DNA of 64,000 nt, from positions 1 to 64,000 of the forward strand of contig DATFKA010000124.1 in the NCBI GenBank assembly GCA_035268885.1, read 5' to 3'. The notes below the pieces were generated by a model. The model made no database searches. It saw nothing but the letters and a program-made list of their open reading frames with translations, and had not been told where the DNA came from. Below are positions 28,829 through 37,612 of the stretch, piece after piece. The DNA is from DATFKA01 sp035268885 (GTDB taxonomy: Bacteria; Bacteroidota; Bacteroidia; Chitinophagales; Saprospiraceae). A program made the translations under genes and the position numbers. Every line of letters begins with the position of its first letter. Position 1 is the first letter of the stretch.

Positions 28829-30463
28829 ATGGTTGAAGCCTTTATCGAAAATCCCATTCTTCTCTTATTTATCGTAGCCGGGCTAGGGTACGGCCTGGGT
28901 AGTATCAAATTCAGAGGATCTGGCCTGGGTGTGGCGGCTGTACTATTCGTAGGCCTGTTTTTCGGTAGCCTGAGTCCTGATCTGGAAATCCCGCAGGTCA
29001 TCACTTTTTTGGGGTTAACTATTTTTATTTACACCGTTGGCCTCAGCAGCGGACCTAGTTTTTTTCAGCTCTTTCGCCAGCGGGGCTTCCGGGATTTGAT
29101 CTTTGTGTTTGTGATGCTCACCTTTTCGGCGGGCGTAACCCTTGCTTTTCACTATCTTTTTGGTCTTCAGGCGAGTTCTACTGCCGGCCTTTTTGCTGGT
29201 AGCAGCACTAATACGCCAGCCCTAGCCGGAGTACTGGATCAAATCAGTAATACCAATCTACTGACCGATTCTAAGCGATCGATGAGTGAACTGTCGGTGA
29301 TCGCTTATTCTTTATCTTACCCAATGGGCGTATTAGGGCCTATGTTGGCAATTATCCTGATGCAAAAGCTCTTTAAGATCAATTACCAAAAGGAAGAGCG
29401 CGACCTGAGGAAAGTCTATCCCGTACGACAAGATTTAACGAGTTTTACAATAGAGGTAACATCCGAAAAGCTAACGGGTAAAACCATTCGCGACTTGAAA
29501 AACGAATTTGGTTGGACGGTAGTTTTTGGTCGTATGGAAAGGGCAGGAGAGGTATCTTTATCCAATTATGATACCAGCTTTCAGTTGGGCGATAAGGTGG
29601 CCGTCGTAGGAGATCGAGAAGAAGTGGAAGGGGTGGCCAAAGACCTGGGAGAGATCTTACCCTTTAAGTTATCTTTTGATCAGTCGCAGTACACCGCAAG
29701 CCGAATATTTGTATCAAATAATAAAATTGTGGGACAAAAACTGGCTGGTCTCAACCTTAGCGAGCGCTTCTCGGCGCTAATCACCCGGGTAAAAAGAGGA
29801 GATATCGATTTACTGGCCAATTCGGATACCGTCTTAGAGTTGGGTGATCGGGTGCGTATCGTGGGAAGAAGGAAAGATTTTTCAAAAATCCGGGAATTCC
29901 TAGGAGATTCGTACGATCAATTAAGTAAAATTGATCTTTTATCCTTTGGGATTGGTATGGCCCTGGGCTTATTACTGGGGATGATCACCTTCGAACTACC
30001 CGGGGGATTGAGCTTTAAACTGGGCTACGCCGGGGGACCTATTATTGTGGGTTTGATACTGGGAGGATTGCGCCGCTCTGGCCCCATCAACTGGCAATTA
30101 CCCTACAGTGCCAATCTTTTATTACGGCAGATCGGCCTAATCCTTTTGCTAGCGAGTATTGGCATTAATTCCGGACATCAATTTGTAGCCACCATAGCAC
30201 GGGGAGAAGGGGGCTTTATCTTTTTAGCCAGTACCATGATCAGTATTTTGACCGCCACCGCTACGCTTTTTGTAGGGTACAAGTTGTTAAAGATCCCCTT
30301 CAGCTTCCTGACCGGTATGGTCGCTAACCAGCCGGCCATCCTCGAATTTGCCCTCTCAAAGTCCGGAAATAAACTTCCGAACCTGGGCTTTACCATCATG
30401 ATGCCCATCTCCATTATCACTAAAGTGGTTTATGCCCAATTGTTATTTGCCCTTTTGATGTAA
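28829..30463 (+). CDS. AspT/YidE-YbjL-type transporter with TrkA-C domains
   Basis: The 544-residue membrane protein has the layout of the aspartate:alanine exchanger (AAEx) superfamily. There is a block of about five hydrophobic segments (about 5-180 of this start), a central cytoplasmic part with two TrkA-C-like domains (LTGKTIRDLKNEFGWTV and VGQKLAGLNLSERF regions, each with DxVxxxG endings), and a second hydrophobic block. The repeated transporter motif appears as GLFAGSSTNTPALAG and again near FLTGMVANQPAILEF. The substrate is unknown; dicarboxylates or amino acids are typical. The ATG at 28829 is preferred over an in-frame TTG at 28790 inside the palindromic element. Confidence 0.87.
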   Translation: MVEAFIENPILLLFIVAGLGYGLGSIKFRGSGLGVAAVLFVGLFFGSLSPDLEIPQVITFLGLTIFIYTVGLSSGPSFFQLFRQRGFRDLIFVFVMLTFSAGVTLAFHYLFGLQASSTAGLFAGSSTNTPALAGVLDQISNTNLLTDSKRSMSELSVIAYSLSYPMGVLGPMLAIILMQKLFKINYQKEERDLRKVYPVRQDLTSFTIEVTSEKLTGKTIRDLKNEFGWTVVFGRMERAGEVSLSNYDTSFQLGDKVAVVGDREEVEGVAKDLGEILPFKLSFDQSQYTASRIFVSNNKIVGQKLAGLNLSERFSALITRVKRGDIDLLANSDTVLELGDRVRIVGRRKDFSKIREFLGDSYDQLSKIDLLSFGIGMALGLLLGMITFELPGGLSFKLGYAGGPIIVGLILGGLRRSGPINWQLPYSANLLLRQIGLILLLASIGINSGHQFVATIARGEGGFIFLASTMISILTATATLFVGYKLLKIPFSFLTGMVANQPAILEFALSKSGNKLPNLGFTIMMPISIITKVVYAQLLFALLM

Positions 30464-30477
30464 ATCTTACATGACGA

Positions 30478-30637
30478 AGTGCTTTAAACTTTTTGGTTCA
30501 AGCGGTCTTAAAAAGCTTGTAGGTTCTGGCAAAGCTCAATTTGAGATGCGTAGCCAAAGTTACGGATCGAAAATTAGCTGCCGTCCAGGTCCTATAAGAC
30601 TTTAAGACTCAGCGAACTGAAAAAGTTTAAATCGCTT
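30478..30637. repeat. Imperfect palindromic element at a convergent junction
   Basis: The left arm GCTTTAAACTTTTT (30481-30494) pairs with the right arm AAAAAGTTTAAATCGC (30620-30635). Weaker pairing continues inward (GGTCTTAAAAAGCTTGTAGG with CCTATAAGACTTTAAGACT). The element fills the space between the transporter and the L,D-transpeptidase-like gene. It overlaps the latter's last two codons and stop. It may act as a bidirectional terminator. Confidence 0.6.
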
Positions 30638-31607
30638 CTACATATTCTGCTATCAGATCAATAGGTAACGCGGGGGTACTTCTGGCTACTTCTGGTATAC
30701 CCCTATAGACCTGCGGTAATAAAATGGTATCGCCCTGACTGTCGATGACGTGTCGGTCATTCCGGATTACCACCTTTGTGCCCAGCGGAGCGTGGAAGTA
30801 AATCAGCCAGGCATCGCACTCGCGGGTGCCAATACAACCATTTGAACTTTTTTTGCCCAGAGTCACCGGATTGGTAGTGGGGTGGATCAACTGCCCGTAG
30901 CGAATTCCATTGATGCTGGGCTCCAGCCAGGGGATAACGGGTAGATCAGTACGAACGCCATCATCTCTCGTTGTTTTTCGGTAGACATGGTTATTAGCCG
31001 GATTGATAAAAGCCGGGTTTTTATTGATTCTAATAATTTCTCCCACTCCGGAATGGGTGCGTAAGTCCACCTCGCGCTGAGCCATAGCCAGGTACTTTTT
31101 CCTTTCCTGACCGATCCTGACGGGAATTTTATATAGCACCGAATCGTATTGAATAATGCGTAGGGTGAATTCGGGAAGATTAATATCTAAAAGCGTATGG
31201 TTTAGTTGTTCATCAATGCGTTTTCTTTCGGCAGCATCTGGTATGCGAAGGAGGTCACTTGGTCTTAGCACAAGAAGTTCATGTTGCTTCTTGTTAATGA
31301 TCCCCTTTTCTTTGAGCAGGTAATAATCGGTCTGGTAGAGTCGGTGGATCAGCCAGGGGTTCGCATGGGCGAGATGATACTCACTGAGTTTTGGGTTTAT
31401 ATTTTCGGCCTGATACTCCAGGACTACACTATCCATGTACGCAAAATAATCCCGCATTTTAATTGCGCTGTCAATGGGGTGGTACTTGGGTTGTACGGCC
31501 AGCGGAGGTGTAATCAATTGCTCGGAAACGATGGCTCCAGACTTCTGTTTTTGACAGCCAAATAGGGTAAGCGTTATCAGGACTAACAAATAAGAAGAGC
31601 TTTTCAA
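30627..31607 (-). CDS. L,D-transpeptidase (YkuD/ErfK-like) lipoprotein
   Basis: From a TTG at 31607 the product is 326 residues. It begins with a short signal peptide and lipobox (ITLTLFGC), so it is probably a periplasmic lipoprotein acting on peptidoglycan. The YkuD catalytic motif is SSNGCIGTRE (Cys about residue 257), with the upstream His in IHPTTNP. The usual SHGC has become SNGC, a known variant form. No in-frame ATG exists before the signal peptide; the longer reading frame from 31706 runs through an 88-bp mobile element and I do not accept it. Its stop codon lies in a palindromic element shared with the convergent transporter gene. Confidence 0.82.
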   Translation of the reverse strand: MKSSSYLLVLITLTLFGCQKQKSGAIVSEQLITPPLAVQPKYHPIDSAIKMRDYFAYMDSVVLEYQAENINPKLSEYHLAHANPWLIHRLYQTDYYLLKEKGIINKKQHELLVLRPSDLLRIPDAAERKRIDEQLNHTLLDINLPEFTLRIIQYDSVLYKIPVRIGQERKKYLAMAQREVDLRTHSGVGEIIRINKNPAFINPANNHVYRKTTRDDGVRTDLPVIPWLEPSINGIRYGQLIHPTTNPVTLGKKSSNGCIGTRECDAWLIYFHAPLGTKVVIRNDRHVIDSQGDTILLPQVYRGIPEVARSTPALPIDLIAEYVEAI

Positions 31608-31622
31608 ACCAGCAGTGTTTAT

Positions 31623-31710
31623 GAAGTTGTTTAAGAATTCCTGGTGAGATGATTGGTATTGGCTTTCAATGTGTTGCCAAGGGCTCAGTGAGGAGTTTTT
31701 AAACAACTTC
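31623..31710 (-). mobile_element. 88-bp MITE-like inverted-repeat element, copy B
   Basis: This is the same element as at 19196-19283, here in the minus orientation and flanked by TAT on both sides (31620-31622, 31711-31713). Its last base on the plus strand, C at 31710, is part of the ppk1 stop codon. The element stands between ppk1 and the L,D-transpeptidase gene, immediately upstream of the latter. Its internal frame is open and continues into that gene. Confidence 0.87.
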
Positions 31711-33824
31711 TATTTTAAAGATTCTAATTTTCGCTTGTTATAATAGTAGATATCGAATTGGGAGCGGGTCGCCAAATCAGAGCCTCCTTTGGCATATTCA
31801 TTGGTGAATTCCTTATCCAGAATACGCGCTTTTACATTATCCGACAGTTGGACGCTGATGAAGTCAAAGATCTCTTTGCGGATATCTTCGTCGTAAATAG
31901 GAAAGGCGGTCTCCAGTCGGTGACTCAGGTTGCGAACCATCCAGTCGGCGGAGGAGAGGTAGAGTTTCCTCTTACCACTGTGATGGAAAATAAAAATCCG
32001 TGCGTGTTCCAGGAATCGATCTACGATACTAATGATTTCAATATTTTCGCTGTACCCTTTAATTCCGGGAACAATGCAGCAAATCCCCCGGACAATCATT
32101 TTTATTTTGACACCCGCATTACTAGCCTCGTATAATTTCTTGATGATATCTTGGTCCTGTATGCTATTCATCTTGAGAATGATTTCCGCTTTATTACCCA
32201 CTCTTGCCTGGTCGATCTCATGGTCAATTAGGGCCATGAGGCGGGTGCGGAGGTTGAATTGCCCCACCAGCAGGTGATCGAAGGGAGCTGGGGGTACTTT
32301 AACTGTTTCCAGGAAAGAAAAGACGCGCGCCACTTCGTTATTGATTTCTTCGTGTGCGGTAAATAAACCGAAATCAGCGTATACCTTGGCGGTGCCTTCA
32401 TGAAAGTTACCCGTGGAGAGGTAAGTGTATATTTTCGGCCCGGCGGGTTCCAGACGCCTGACCAGGGCGATTTTCGCGTGTACTTTTACGCCCGGAAAAC
32501 TATAATTCACCTGTACACCGGCCTGATCCAATTTTTCGCCCCAGCGCAGATTAGCCTCTTCATCAAAACGTGCTTTGACTTCAATAAAAGCACTGACCTG
32601 CTTGCCGGCTTTTACCGCCCGCATTAGGGCTTCCATAATCCTCGATTGGCTGGCTACCCGGTACTGCGTGATCTTAATATGGGTAACTTTGGGATCATTA
32701 GCCGCTTCTTCGAAGAAACGGATGGCACTTCCGTAAGATTGATACGGGACGTGAATGAGGTGGTCTTTTCGGCGAATTTGCTCAAAGATATTATCACAGT
32801 TTTCCAGGGGAGGATAGGCCAGGGGGGGCAAGGGCGGATTTTTCAAATGGTCTAGTCCAAAATCCGGAAACCGGAAAAAATCAAAGTTATTGTGGTAACG
32901 GCCTTCGCGCAGAGTGTCAATTTTTTCCAGGTCAAAGGCTTCTTTGAGGAAGTCCAGCAGTTCAGAGGGCATAGATCGGTCGTAAACAAAACGGGAAGCC
33001 GGACCAATATGCCGGCGCTGTAGACTATCCTTAATCTTTTGGATCAGATCTCCCGAGAATTCGTCATCGATGTAGAGTTCTGCATCGCGGGTCAGCTTAA
33101 CCGAATAAGTATCGATGATCTCGTAGCCCGGGAATAGCATAGAAACGCTGTGCCGGACCATATCGTCAATCATGATCAGGTGTTGCTGCCCGGAAGGGGA
33201 GGGGAGTTGTACAAAACGCGGAAGGTGATCGGAGGGCATCTTCACCAGGGCGTATTGTTCTTTTCCCTTAGGATCATCCTTTGGGCTGATTCTAAGGGTC
33301 AGATAAAGGGCAGCATTGTTTAGGAAAGGCCGAATCTTATCCTTGATGAGCAATACAGGTTGTACAAAGGGCATCATATTTTCCCGGAAGTAGTTTTCTA
33401 CAAATGCCGTTTGTTCTTTGTTGAGATCCAGACGACGCAGCATATAGATACCGTGCTGTCGCAACTCCGGAATAATCATTTTTTCATAGATCTCACTCAC
33501 GATCTCTTGCTGGAGGTTCACAATCTTCCGCAATTCGATCACCAATTGTTTAAAATCGGTATGGAGTTCTTTTTTTGTCTTCTTCCCTACGCGGAGTAGA
33601 TTTCGATGGTTGGCCATACGCACCCGAAAAAATTCATCGAGATTGGAAGAGTATATAGCCAGGAATTTAATGCGCTCAAACAAAGGGACCGTATTATCCA
33701 TCGCCTCCTGAAGCACACGGTAATTGAAAGATAGCCAGCTGATATCCCGGTGAATATACGGAGTGCCATCACTGAGTTGTGTGAATTCTTTAGAAGGAGT
33801 GAAATCTACTTTGAGGTTTGACAT
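31710..33824 (-). CDS. ppk1: Polyphosphate kinase 1
   Basis: PPK1 makes inorganic polyphosphate from ATP through a phospho-histidine intermediate. The 704-residue protein has the N-terminal domain start HRDISWLSFNYRVLQEA, the catalytic phospholipase-D-like repeats with FPGVKVHAKIALV (histidine probably the phosphorylated one) and SSADWMVRNLSHRLE near the end. Length is normal. The stop codon TAG is formed jointly by the gene and the first base of the inserted 88-bp element. The ancestral stop would have been TAA at the same place, so the protein is unchanged. A TAAATTTG box (33846-33853, minus) lies 22 bases before the start. Confidence 0.96.
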   Translation of the reverse strand: MSNLKVDFTPSKEFTQLSDGTPYIHRDISWLSFNYRVLQEAMDNTVPLFERIKFLAIYSSNLDEFFRVRMANHRNLLRVGKKTKKELHTDFKQLVIELRKIVNLQQEIVSEIYEKMIIPELRQHGIYMLRRLDLNKEQTAFVENYFRENMMPFVQPVLLIKDKIRPFLNNAALYLTLRISPKDDPKGKEQYALVKMPSDHLPRFVQLPSPSGQQHLIMIDDMVRHSVSMLFPGYEIIDTYSVKLTRDAELYIDDEFSGDLIQKIKDSLQRRHIGPASRFVYDRSMPSELLDFLKEAFDLEKIDTLREGRYHNNFDFFRFPDFGLDHLKNPPLPPLAYPPLENCDNIFEQIRRKDHLIHVPYQSYGSAIRFFEEAANDPKVTHIKITQYRVASQSRIMEALMRAVKAGKQVSAFIEVKARFDEEANLRWGEKLDQAGVQVNYSFPGVKVHAKIALVRRLEPAGPKIYTYLSTGNFHEGTAKVYADFGLFTAHEEINNEVARVFSFLETVKVPPAPFDHLLVGQFNLRTRLMALIDHEIDQARVGNKAEIILKMNSIQDQDIIKKLYEASNAGVKIKMIVRGICCIVPGIKGYSENIEIISIVDRFLEHARIFIFHHSGKRKLYLSSADWMVRNLSHRLETAFPIYDEDIRKEIFDFISVQLSDNVKARILDKEFTNEYAKGGSDLATRSQFDIYYYNKRKLESLK

Positions 33825-33845
33825 ATTGCGGTATTGGCTTTATGC

Positions 33846-33853
33846 CAAATTTA
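33846..33853 (-). promoter_or_regulatory. Candidate -7 box for ppk1
   Basis: On the minus strand the bases read TAAATTTG, an exact TAnnTTTG match, about 22 bases upstream of the ppk1 ATG. A TTG lies only 12 bases further upstream, shorter than the normal -33 spacing, so the -33 element is not convincing. Confidence 0.4.
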
Positions 33854-34003
33854 CGGAATGTTATTCAACTTTTATTACTCATCGCCCCGATTGCTTGACT
33901 GGGCTGCCGCCAAAATAATTTCAATCAGGTATTCTTCTTGATGCAATATTTTACTCAGTTATAATTTTCATCTTAATTGAACACTATTAAAAAATGTACT
34001 ACC

Positions 34004-34081
34004 ATGCTTTTCGGGGGAAAGGCCGAACAACCTGCTCCTCTCGGCCTAAAGACCGGGGAACCTCAATCCTATTATCCTTAA
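34004..34081 (+). CDS. Possible 25-residue peptide overlapping a hairpin
   Basis: An ATG-started frame of 25 codons (MLFGGKAEQPAPLGLKTGEP then QSYYP) ends with TAA. It lies alone in the 294-base gap between ppk1 and the metallophosphoesterase gene, both on the other strand. Inside it a hairpin AGGCCGA-14 nt-TCGGCCT (34020-34047) is present. The composition (Gly, Pro, Lys, no low-complexity run) is gene-like, but nothing else supports translation. The same hairpin could be a terminator for the metallophosphoesterase gene. Confidence 0.25.
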   Translation: MLFGGKAEQPAPLGLKTGEPQSYYP

Positions 34082-34118
34082 GTTGACTTATCCGTTCATT
34101 TAGCCTTTAACCCTAAGG

Positions 34119-35342
34119 TTACCCTTTTCTCAGCGTGAATACACTTATTTCGGGGCGGATACCGACCCGACCGGCAAATCCGATGAAGCCAAAGCCACGG
34201 TTAACGTACAGGTACTGATCTTGTTCCTGGTAGAGTCCGGCCCACCGGGGATAGACATATTTGATGGGGCTCCATTTGAAATTTGGTAATTCGATACCCA
34301 TTTGCAAACCGTGGGTGTGACCGGCCAGGGTTAGATGAAATTTCTTGGGGAAGGGGAGTGCTTCTTCCTCCCAGTGACTGGGATCGTGGGATAATAAAAT
34401 GCTGAAAGCATCGTCCGGACAGCCTTCGGTAGCTTTATTCAAATCACCGTGTTTGACAAAACGGGTACCCCAGTTCTCAACGCCGATTAAGTGGATCGAA
34501 TCACTAGCTTTTTCTATTTTAACGTTACTGTTGTTGAGTAGCTGAAAGTCGGCATCCTGGTGGTGTTGGATCACCTGAGAGACTTTAGCTGACCTCCCAT
34601 CCGGGGTTTTTGTATTGTCTTCGTTTCTGGGGTAATCATGATTGCCCAGGACCGCATATTTACCGAAAGGTGCCTGTAGCTCCTTCAAAAAATCTTTATA
34701 AGGGAGTACTTCTTCGGGATCATCATTTACCAGGTCTCCGGTGAATAGAATAAGATCAGCTCCCTGGGCTTGCAGTTTTTGTAAACCGGCCCGGACGGCG
34801 GATGCCTGGTCAAAGCTTCCGGCGTGGAAATCTGAGAATTGAGCAATGCGAAACCCATCAAAGGCCGCGGGCAAATCAGGGAAAGAGAGCGTTTTTTCAA
34901 ACACTTTATAGTCGTACTTTCCTTTGGTGATTCCGTATAGATAAGCGGTAAATGGGATTGCCGTAATGCCCAAACCCACCGTTTTTAGCCACCTCCGCCT
35001 TCCGCTGGCGGTACTATTTTCCAGTAGCCTCGTTTTTTCGGCGATAGCCTGTACGGCCCAGGCGATATCATCAATCAAAAAGAAAACGGCCATGATCAAT
35101 TCGCAAACGATGACGGAGACCATAAAGGCTGTAATGATATTCTGCCAGAGGAGCATATTCGTTTGTTCACCACTAAAAGCCAGGCGAAAGGTAATGAAAC
35201 CAAGAAGCAGACTCCCAAGGGAAATAATACCGTAAGTCCAGGTGATGGCTCGGTGATCACTCGCCTGCCAAACACCGCGGATAAGATAAACTTTAAGTAA
35301 TACAAGGATAAGCAAGAAAATTAGTAGTCCCCAGATTCGCAT
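34119..35342 (-). CDS. Membrane-anchored metallophosphoesterase (YkuE-like)
   Basis: The 407-residue product has four N-terminal hydrophobic segments (about 1-95), then a calcineurin-like phosphoesterase domain with all metal-ligand motifs: DFHAG, GDLVND, GNHDYP, LSHDP and AGHTHGLQMG. This is the YkuE/MpeE type, whose members act on phospholipid headgroups or related phosphodiesters; the substrate here is unknown. The active domain probably lies on the outer face of the inner membrane. The gene starts about 45 bases after the small membrane protein gene, same strand. Confidence 0.88.
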   Translation of the reverse strand: MRIWGLLIFLLILVLLKVYLIRGVWQASDHRAITWTYGIISLGSLLLGFITFRLAFSGEQTNMLLWQNIITAFMVSVIVCELIMAVFFLIDDIAWAVQAIAEKTRLLENSTASGRRRWLKTVGLGITAIPFTAYLYGITKGKYDYKVFEKTLSFPDLPAAFDGFRIAQFSDFHAGSFDQASAVRAGLQKLQAQGADLILFTGDLVNDDPEEVLPYKDFLKELQAPFGKYAVLGNHDYPRNEDNTKTPDGRSAKVSQVIQHHQDADFQLLNNSNVKIEKASDSIHLIGVENWGTRFVKHGDLNKATEGCPDDAFSILLSHDPSHWEEEALPFPKKFHLTLAGHTHGLQMGIELPNFKWSPIKYVYPRWAGLYQEQDQYLYVNRGFGFIGFAGRVGIRPEISVFTLRKG

Positions 35343-35385
35343 GGAATAACTTTAATGGAATTAACGCCTTATTTTAATACTTAGT

Positions 35386-35832
35386 TTAAGCCACTCTGTC
35401 CCGACGGTGATTTTCGTACATTTCGCTGGCGGCCTTAAGCATACCCACTATACCAATACCGAGCACAATGGCTCCAAATGATACTTCCTGCAACATGGCG
35501 TTATCTGAGATAAAGTACCCGAAAATCCCATAGGCCAAAATGATAGCTATACTTATGATGATTAAAATGATCATACGGCGACCCTTTTTGGGGTCTTCCC
35601 AAATCTTCCGGGATAATTCATTTTGCGTTCTGGTGGTATCCTGCAGGGTAGAGAAACTAATGCTCAATCCCATCCACACCAGCATTTTGTTGATATCAGT
35701 CAGTACTAGTTCAAAATTATCTTTGATCGCATCCAGCCCGCCCAGATAAGGATGGATGGCATAATATAAGGCCAATAGCATCAAAGGATATTGTAAATAA
35801 CTAATCAAATGAAAAAAACGGGTAAAACTCAT
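35386..35832 (-). CDS. Small uncharacterised membrane protein
   Basis: From the ATG at 35832 (MSFTRFFHLISYLQ) the product has 148 residues and four hydrophobic segments, with a cytoplasmic-type charged loop, SRKIWEDPKKGRR, in the middle. I do not recognise a named family. An upstream in-frame ATG at 35877 would overlap the end of the DUF72 gene, so the shorter start, 10 bases after that gene's stop, is better. The context (DUF72 protein upstream, phosphoesterase downstream, same strand) suggests a short operon. Confidence 0.7.
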   Translation of the reverse strand: MSFTRFFHLISYLQYPLMLLALYYAIHPYLGGLDAIKDNFELVLTDINKMLVWMGLSISFSTLQDTTRTQNELSRKIWEDPKKGRRMIILIIISIAIILAYGIFGYFISDNAMLQEVSFGAIVLGIGIVGMLKAASEMYENHRRDRVA

Positions 35833-35842
35833 AGCAAAAGTA

Positions 35843-36754
35843 TTAAAATAAACGAAGTTGCTCTGGATCGGGTTCAATTAGTTTTGGGCCTCGCGTCACC
35901 ACATTGGGCAACAATTGTGCCTGGCTGTGTAAATAGCTAGCTAGCTCGGGGGCTAAAATATTATCCGGTTCGTGCGGAAAGAAATACACTTCCCGTAGCC
36001 CCTGATCTATCCATTGGCTCAGGCGGTTTAACCATTCATCGATGCGGCTGTAATCACTGGGGTGAAGGCCGTTACCCACGAAGCGGATCATCGTCGTGAG
36101 ATTACTGAGCCCCATGTGCAATACATCTCTCCGGCCAGACACGTCGGTTATAACGGCGGTTTTACCGCTATCCCGAAGCACCTGCAACCAGTCTTCGGTA
36201 CGTTGGGCTTCCGCAAACCAAGTCTCGTGTCGTACTTCGACGGCTAGAGGAATAGAAGGCGGCCACATATTCAAAAATTCTCGAAGTAGGGGAAGCTTTT
36301 TATAAGCGAAGTGTGGCGGCAATTGGATGAAGCAGCAACCCAGGCGATCTTCTAGCCCGCCAATTCTCTCCCAAAAGAGGCGTAACTCCTGACTGCCCAT
36401 ACCCAAATCGCGGCTGTGACTGATCCGTTGAGGGATTTTTGGACAATATCGAAAATCCGAAGGAGCTTCGTCGCGCCATTTGTTGATGGTGTCTGGCTCG
36501 GGGATCCGGTAGTGTGTGGTATTATGTTCAATAGTATTAAACTGACGGGTATAATGGTGCAGGTAATCCTTATTTTTAGTTCCCTTGGGGTAAACTTTAC
36601 CCGTCCATTCCTTCATCGAATAGCCGGTACAGCCAATATAAAAGGGGACGGGTTGTGGTGCCTGCTGCCCGGTGTAAACCTGCTGATTAAAGGGGGCATC
36701 TGCGGGCAGTTGGAAGTCAACGGTGCTAATATCTGCGAGTTTACCGAATTTCAT
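35843..36754 (-). CDS. DUF72 family TIM-barrel protein
   Basis: The 303-residue product carries the DUF72 start pattern (FYIGCTGYSMKEWTGKVYPKGTK), the segment FNTIEHNTTHYRIP (about 73-86) and the C-terminal YFFPHEPDN. The family folds as a TIM barrel, and its biochemical function is unproven. No signal peptide is seen. It is transcribed divergently from tpiA with an 86-base gap. It probably heads the three-gene minus-strand run down to 34119. Confidence 0.88.
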   Translation of the reverse strand: MKFGKLADISTVDFQLPADAPFNQQVYTGQQAPQPVPFYIGCTGYSMKEWTGKVYPKGTKNKDYLHHYTRQFNTIEHNTTHYRIPEPDTINKWRDEAPSDFRYCPKIPQRISHSRDLGMGSQELRLFWERIGGLEDRLGCCFIQLPPHFAYKKLPLLREFLNMWPPSIPLAVEVRHETWFAEAQRTEDWLQVLRDSGKTAVITDVSGRRDVLHMGLSNLTTMIRFVGNGLHPSDYSRIDEWLNRLSQWIDQGLREVYFFPHEPDNILAPELASYLHSQAQLLPNVVTRGPKLIEPDPEQLRLF

Positions 36755-36840
36755 TTGTAGATTTTTCTTCTTTCGGCAAAAAATACAAAAAACTCCTGTC
36801 CAAGTTTTATCTTAGCCCTAAAGAAAACACAAAAAAGACT

Positions 36841-37599
36841 ATGGCAAGACAGAAAATTGTTGCAGGAAACTGGAAAATGAACAAGAACCTGGATGAAGGT
36901 ATTGCACTGGCGGAAGCCCTGGCAAAAGGGAATCTCCCCGCTGAAGTGGAAGTGATCATGTGCACGCCTTATATTCACCTGAATAGCGTAGCGAATATTA
37001 CCAAAGATATTACTAACCTGAATCTGGGTGCGCAGAACTGCCACCAGGAAGAGAGTGGTGCCTACACGGGAGAAATTTCCGCCGGTATGTTGGCTTCGAT
37101 TGAGGGCCTGACTTACGTGGTGCTGGGACACTCAGAGCGCAGAGCTTACTTTGGGGAAGACAACGCCCTGTTGGCGAAAAAGACCGATGCAGCCCTGGCT
37201 GCCGGGCTACGACCTATTTTTTGTTGTGGTGAACCACTGGAAGTGCGCGAAGCGGATAAGCACGTAGCGCTGGTTTCCGAGCAGCTGACGGAGGGCCTTT
37301 TTCACCTTCCAGCCGAAGATTTCTCCAAAATTGTGATCGCCTATGAACCCGTCTGGGCAATTGGTACTGGCGTTACGGCTAGTCCTCAACAAGCACAGGA
37401 TATGCATAAAGAAATCCGTAATCTAATCGCCGGTAAATACGGTGCGGAAGTAGCGGATAATACGAGCATTCTGTACGGAGGATCGGTTAAGCCGAATAAT
37501 GCGGAAGAACTGTTTAGCCAGCCCGACGTGGACGGTGGTTTGGTCGGTGGAGCTTCGCTTAAAGCGGATGACTTTTTGGCGATTGCCGGAAGTTATTAG
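36841..37599 (+). CDS. tpiA: Triosephosphate isomerase
   Basis: TpiA interconverts dihydroxyacetone phosphate and glyceraldehyde 3-phosphate in glycolysis. The 252-residue sequence has the start KIVAGNWKMNKN (catalytic Lys), VLGHSERR with the catalytic His, AYEPVWAIGTG with the catalytic Glu, and the phosphate-binding LYGGSVKPNNA and DGGLVGGASL. Length and motif order are typical. It stands alone on the plus strand and converges on the acyl-CoA dehydrogenase gene across a palindromic junction. Confidence 0.98.
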   Translation: MARQKIVAGNWKMNKNLDEGIALAEALAKGNLPAEVEVIMCTPYIHLNSVANITKDITNLNLGAQNCHQEESGAYTGEISAGMLASIEGLTYVVLGHSERRAYFGEDNALLAKKTDAALAAGLRPIFCCGEPLEVREADKHVALVSEQLTEGLFHLPAEDFSKIVIAYEPVWAIGTGVTASPQQAQDMHKEIRNLIAGKYGAEVADNTSILYGGSVKPNNAEELFSQPDVDGGLVGGASLKADDFLAIAGSY

Positions 37600-37612
37600 G
37601 AAATTCCTAGAC

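Noticed and set aside
31608..31706. Longer N-terminus for the L,D-transpeptidase
   Set aside because: Encoded by the mobile element. It would place the lipobox signal peptide about 35 residues inside the protein.
31623..31710. Rickettsia-type in-frame palindromic element
   Set aside because: Element plus duplication is 91 bp, not a multiple of three, and all copies are intergenic or 5' to genes rather than inside proteins.
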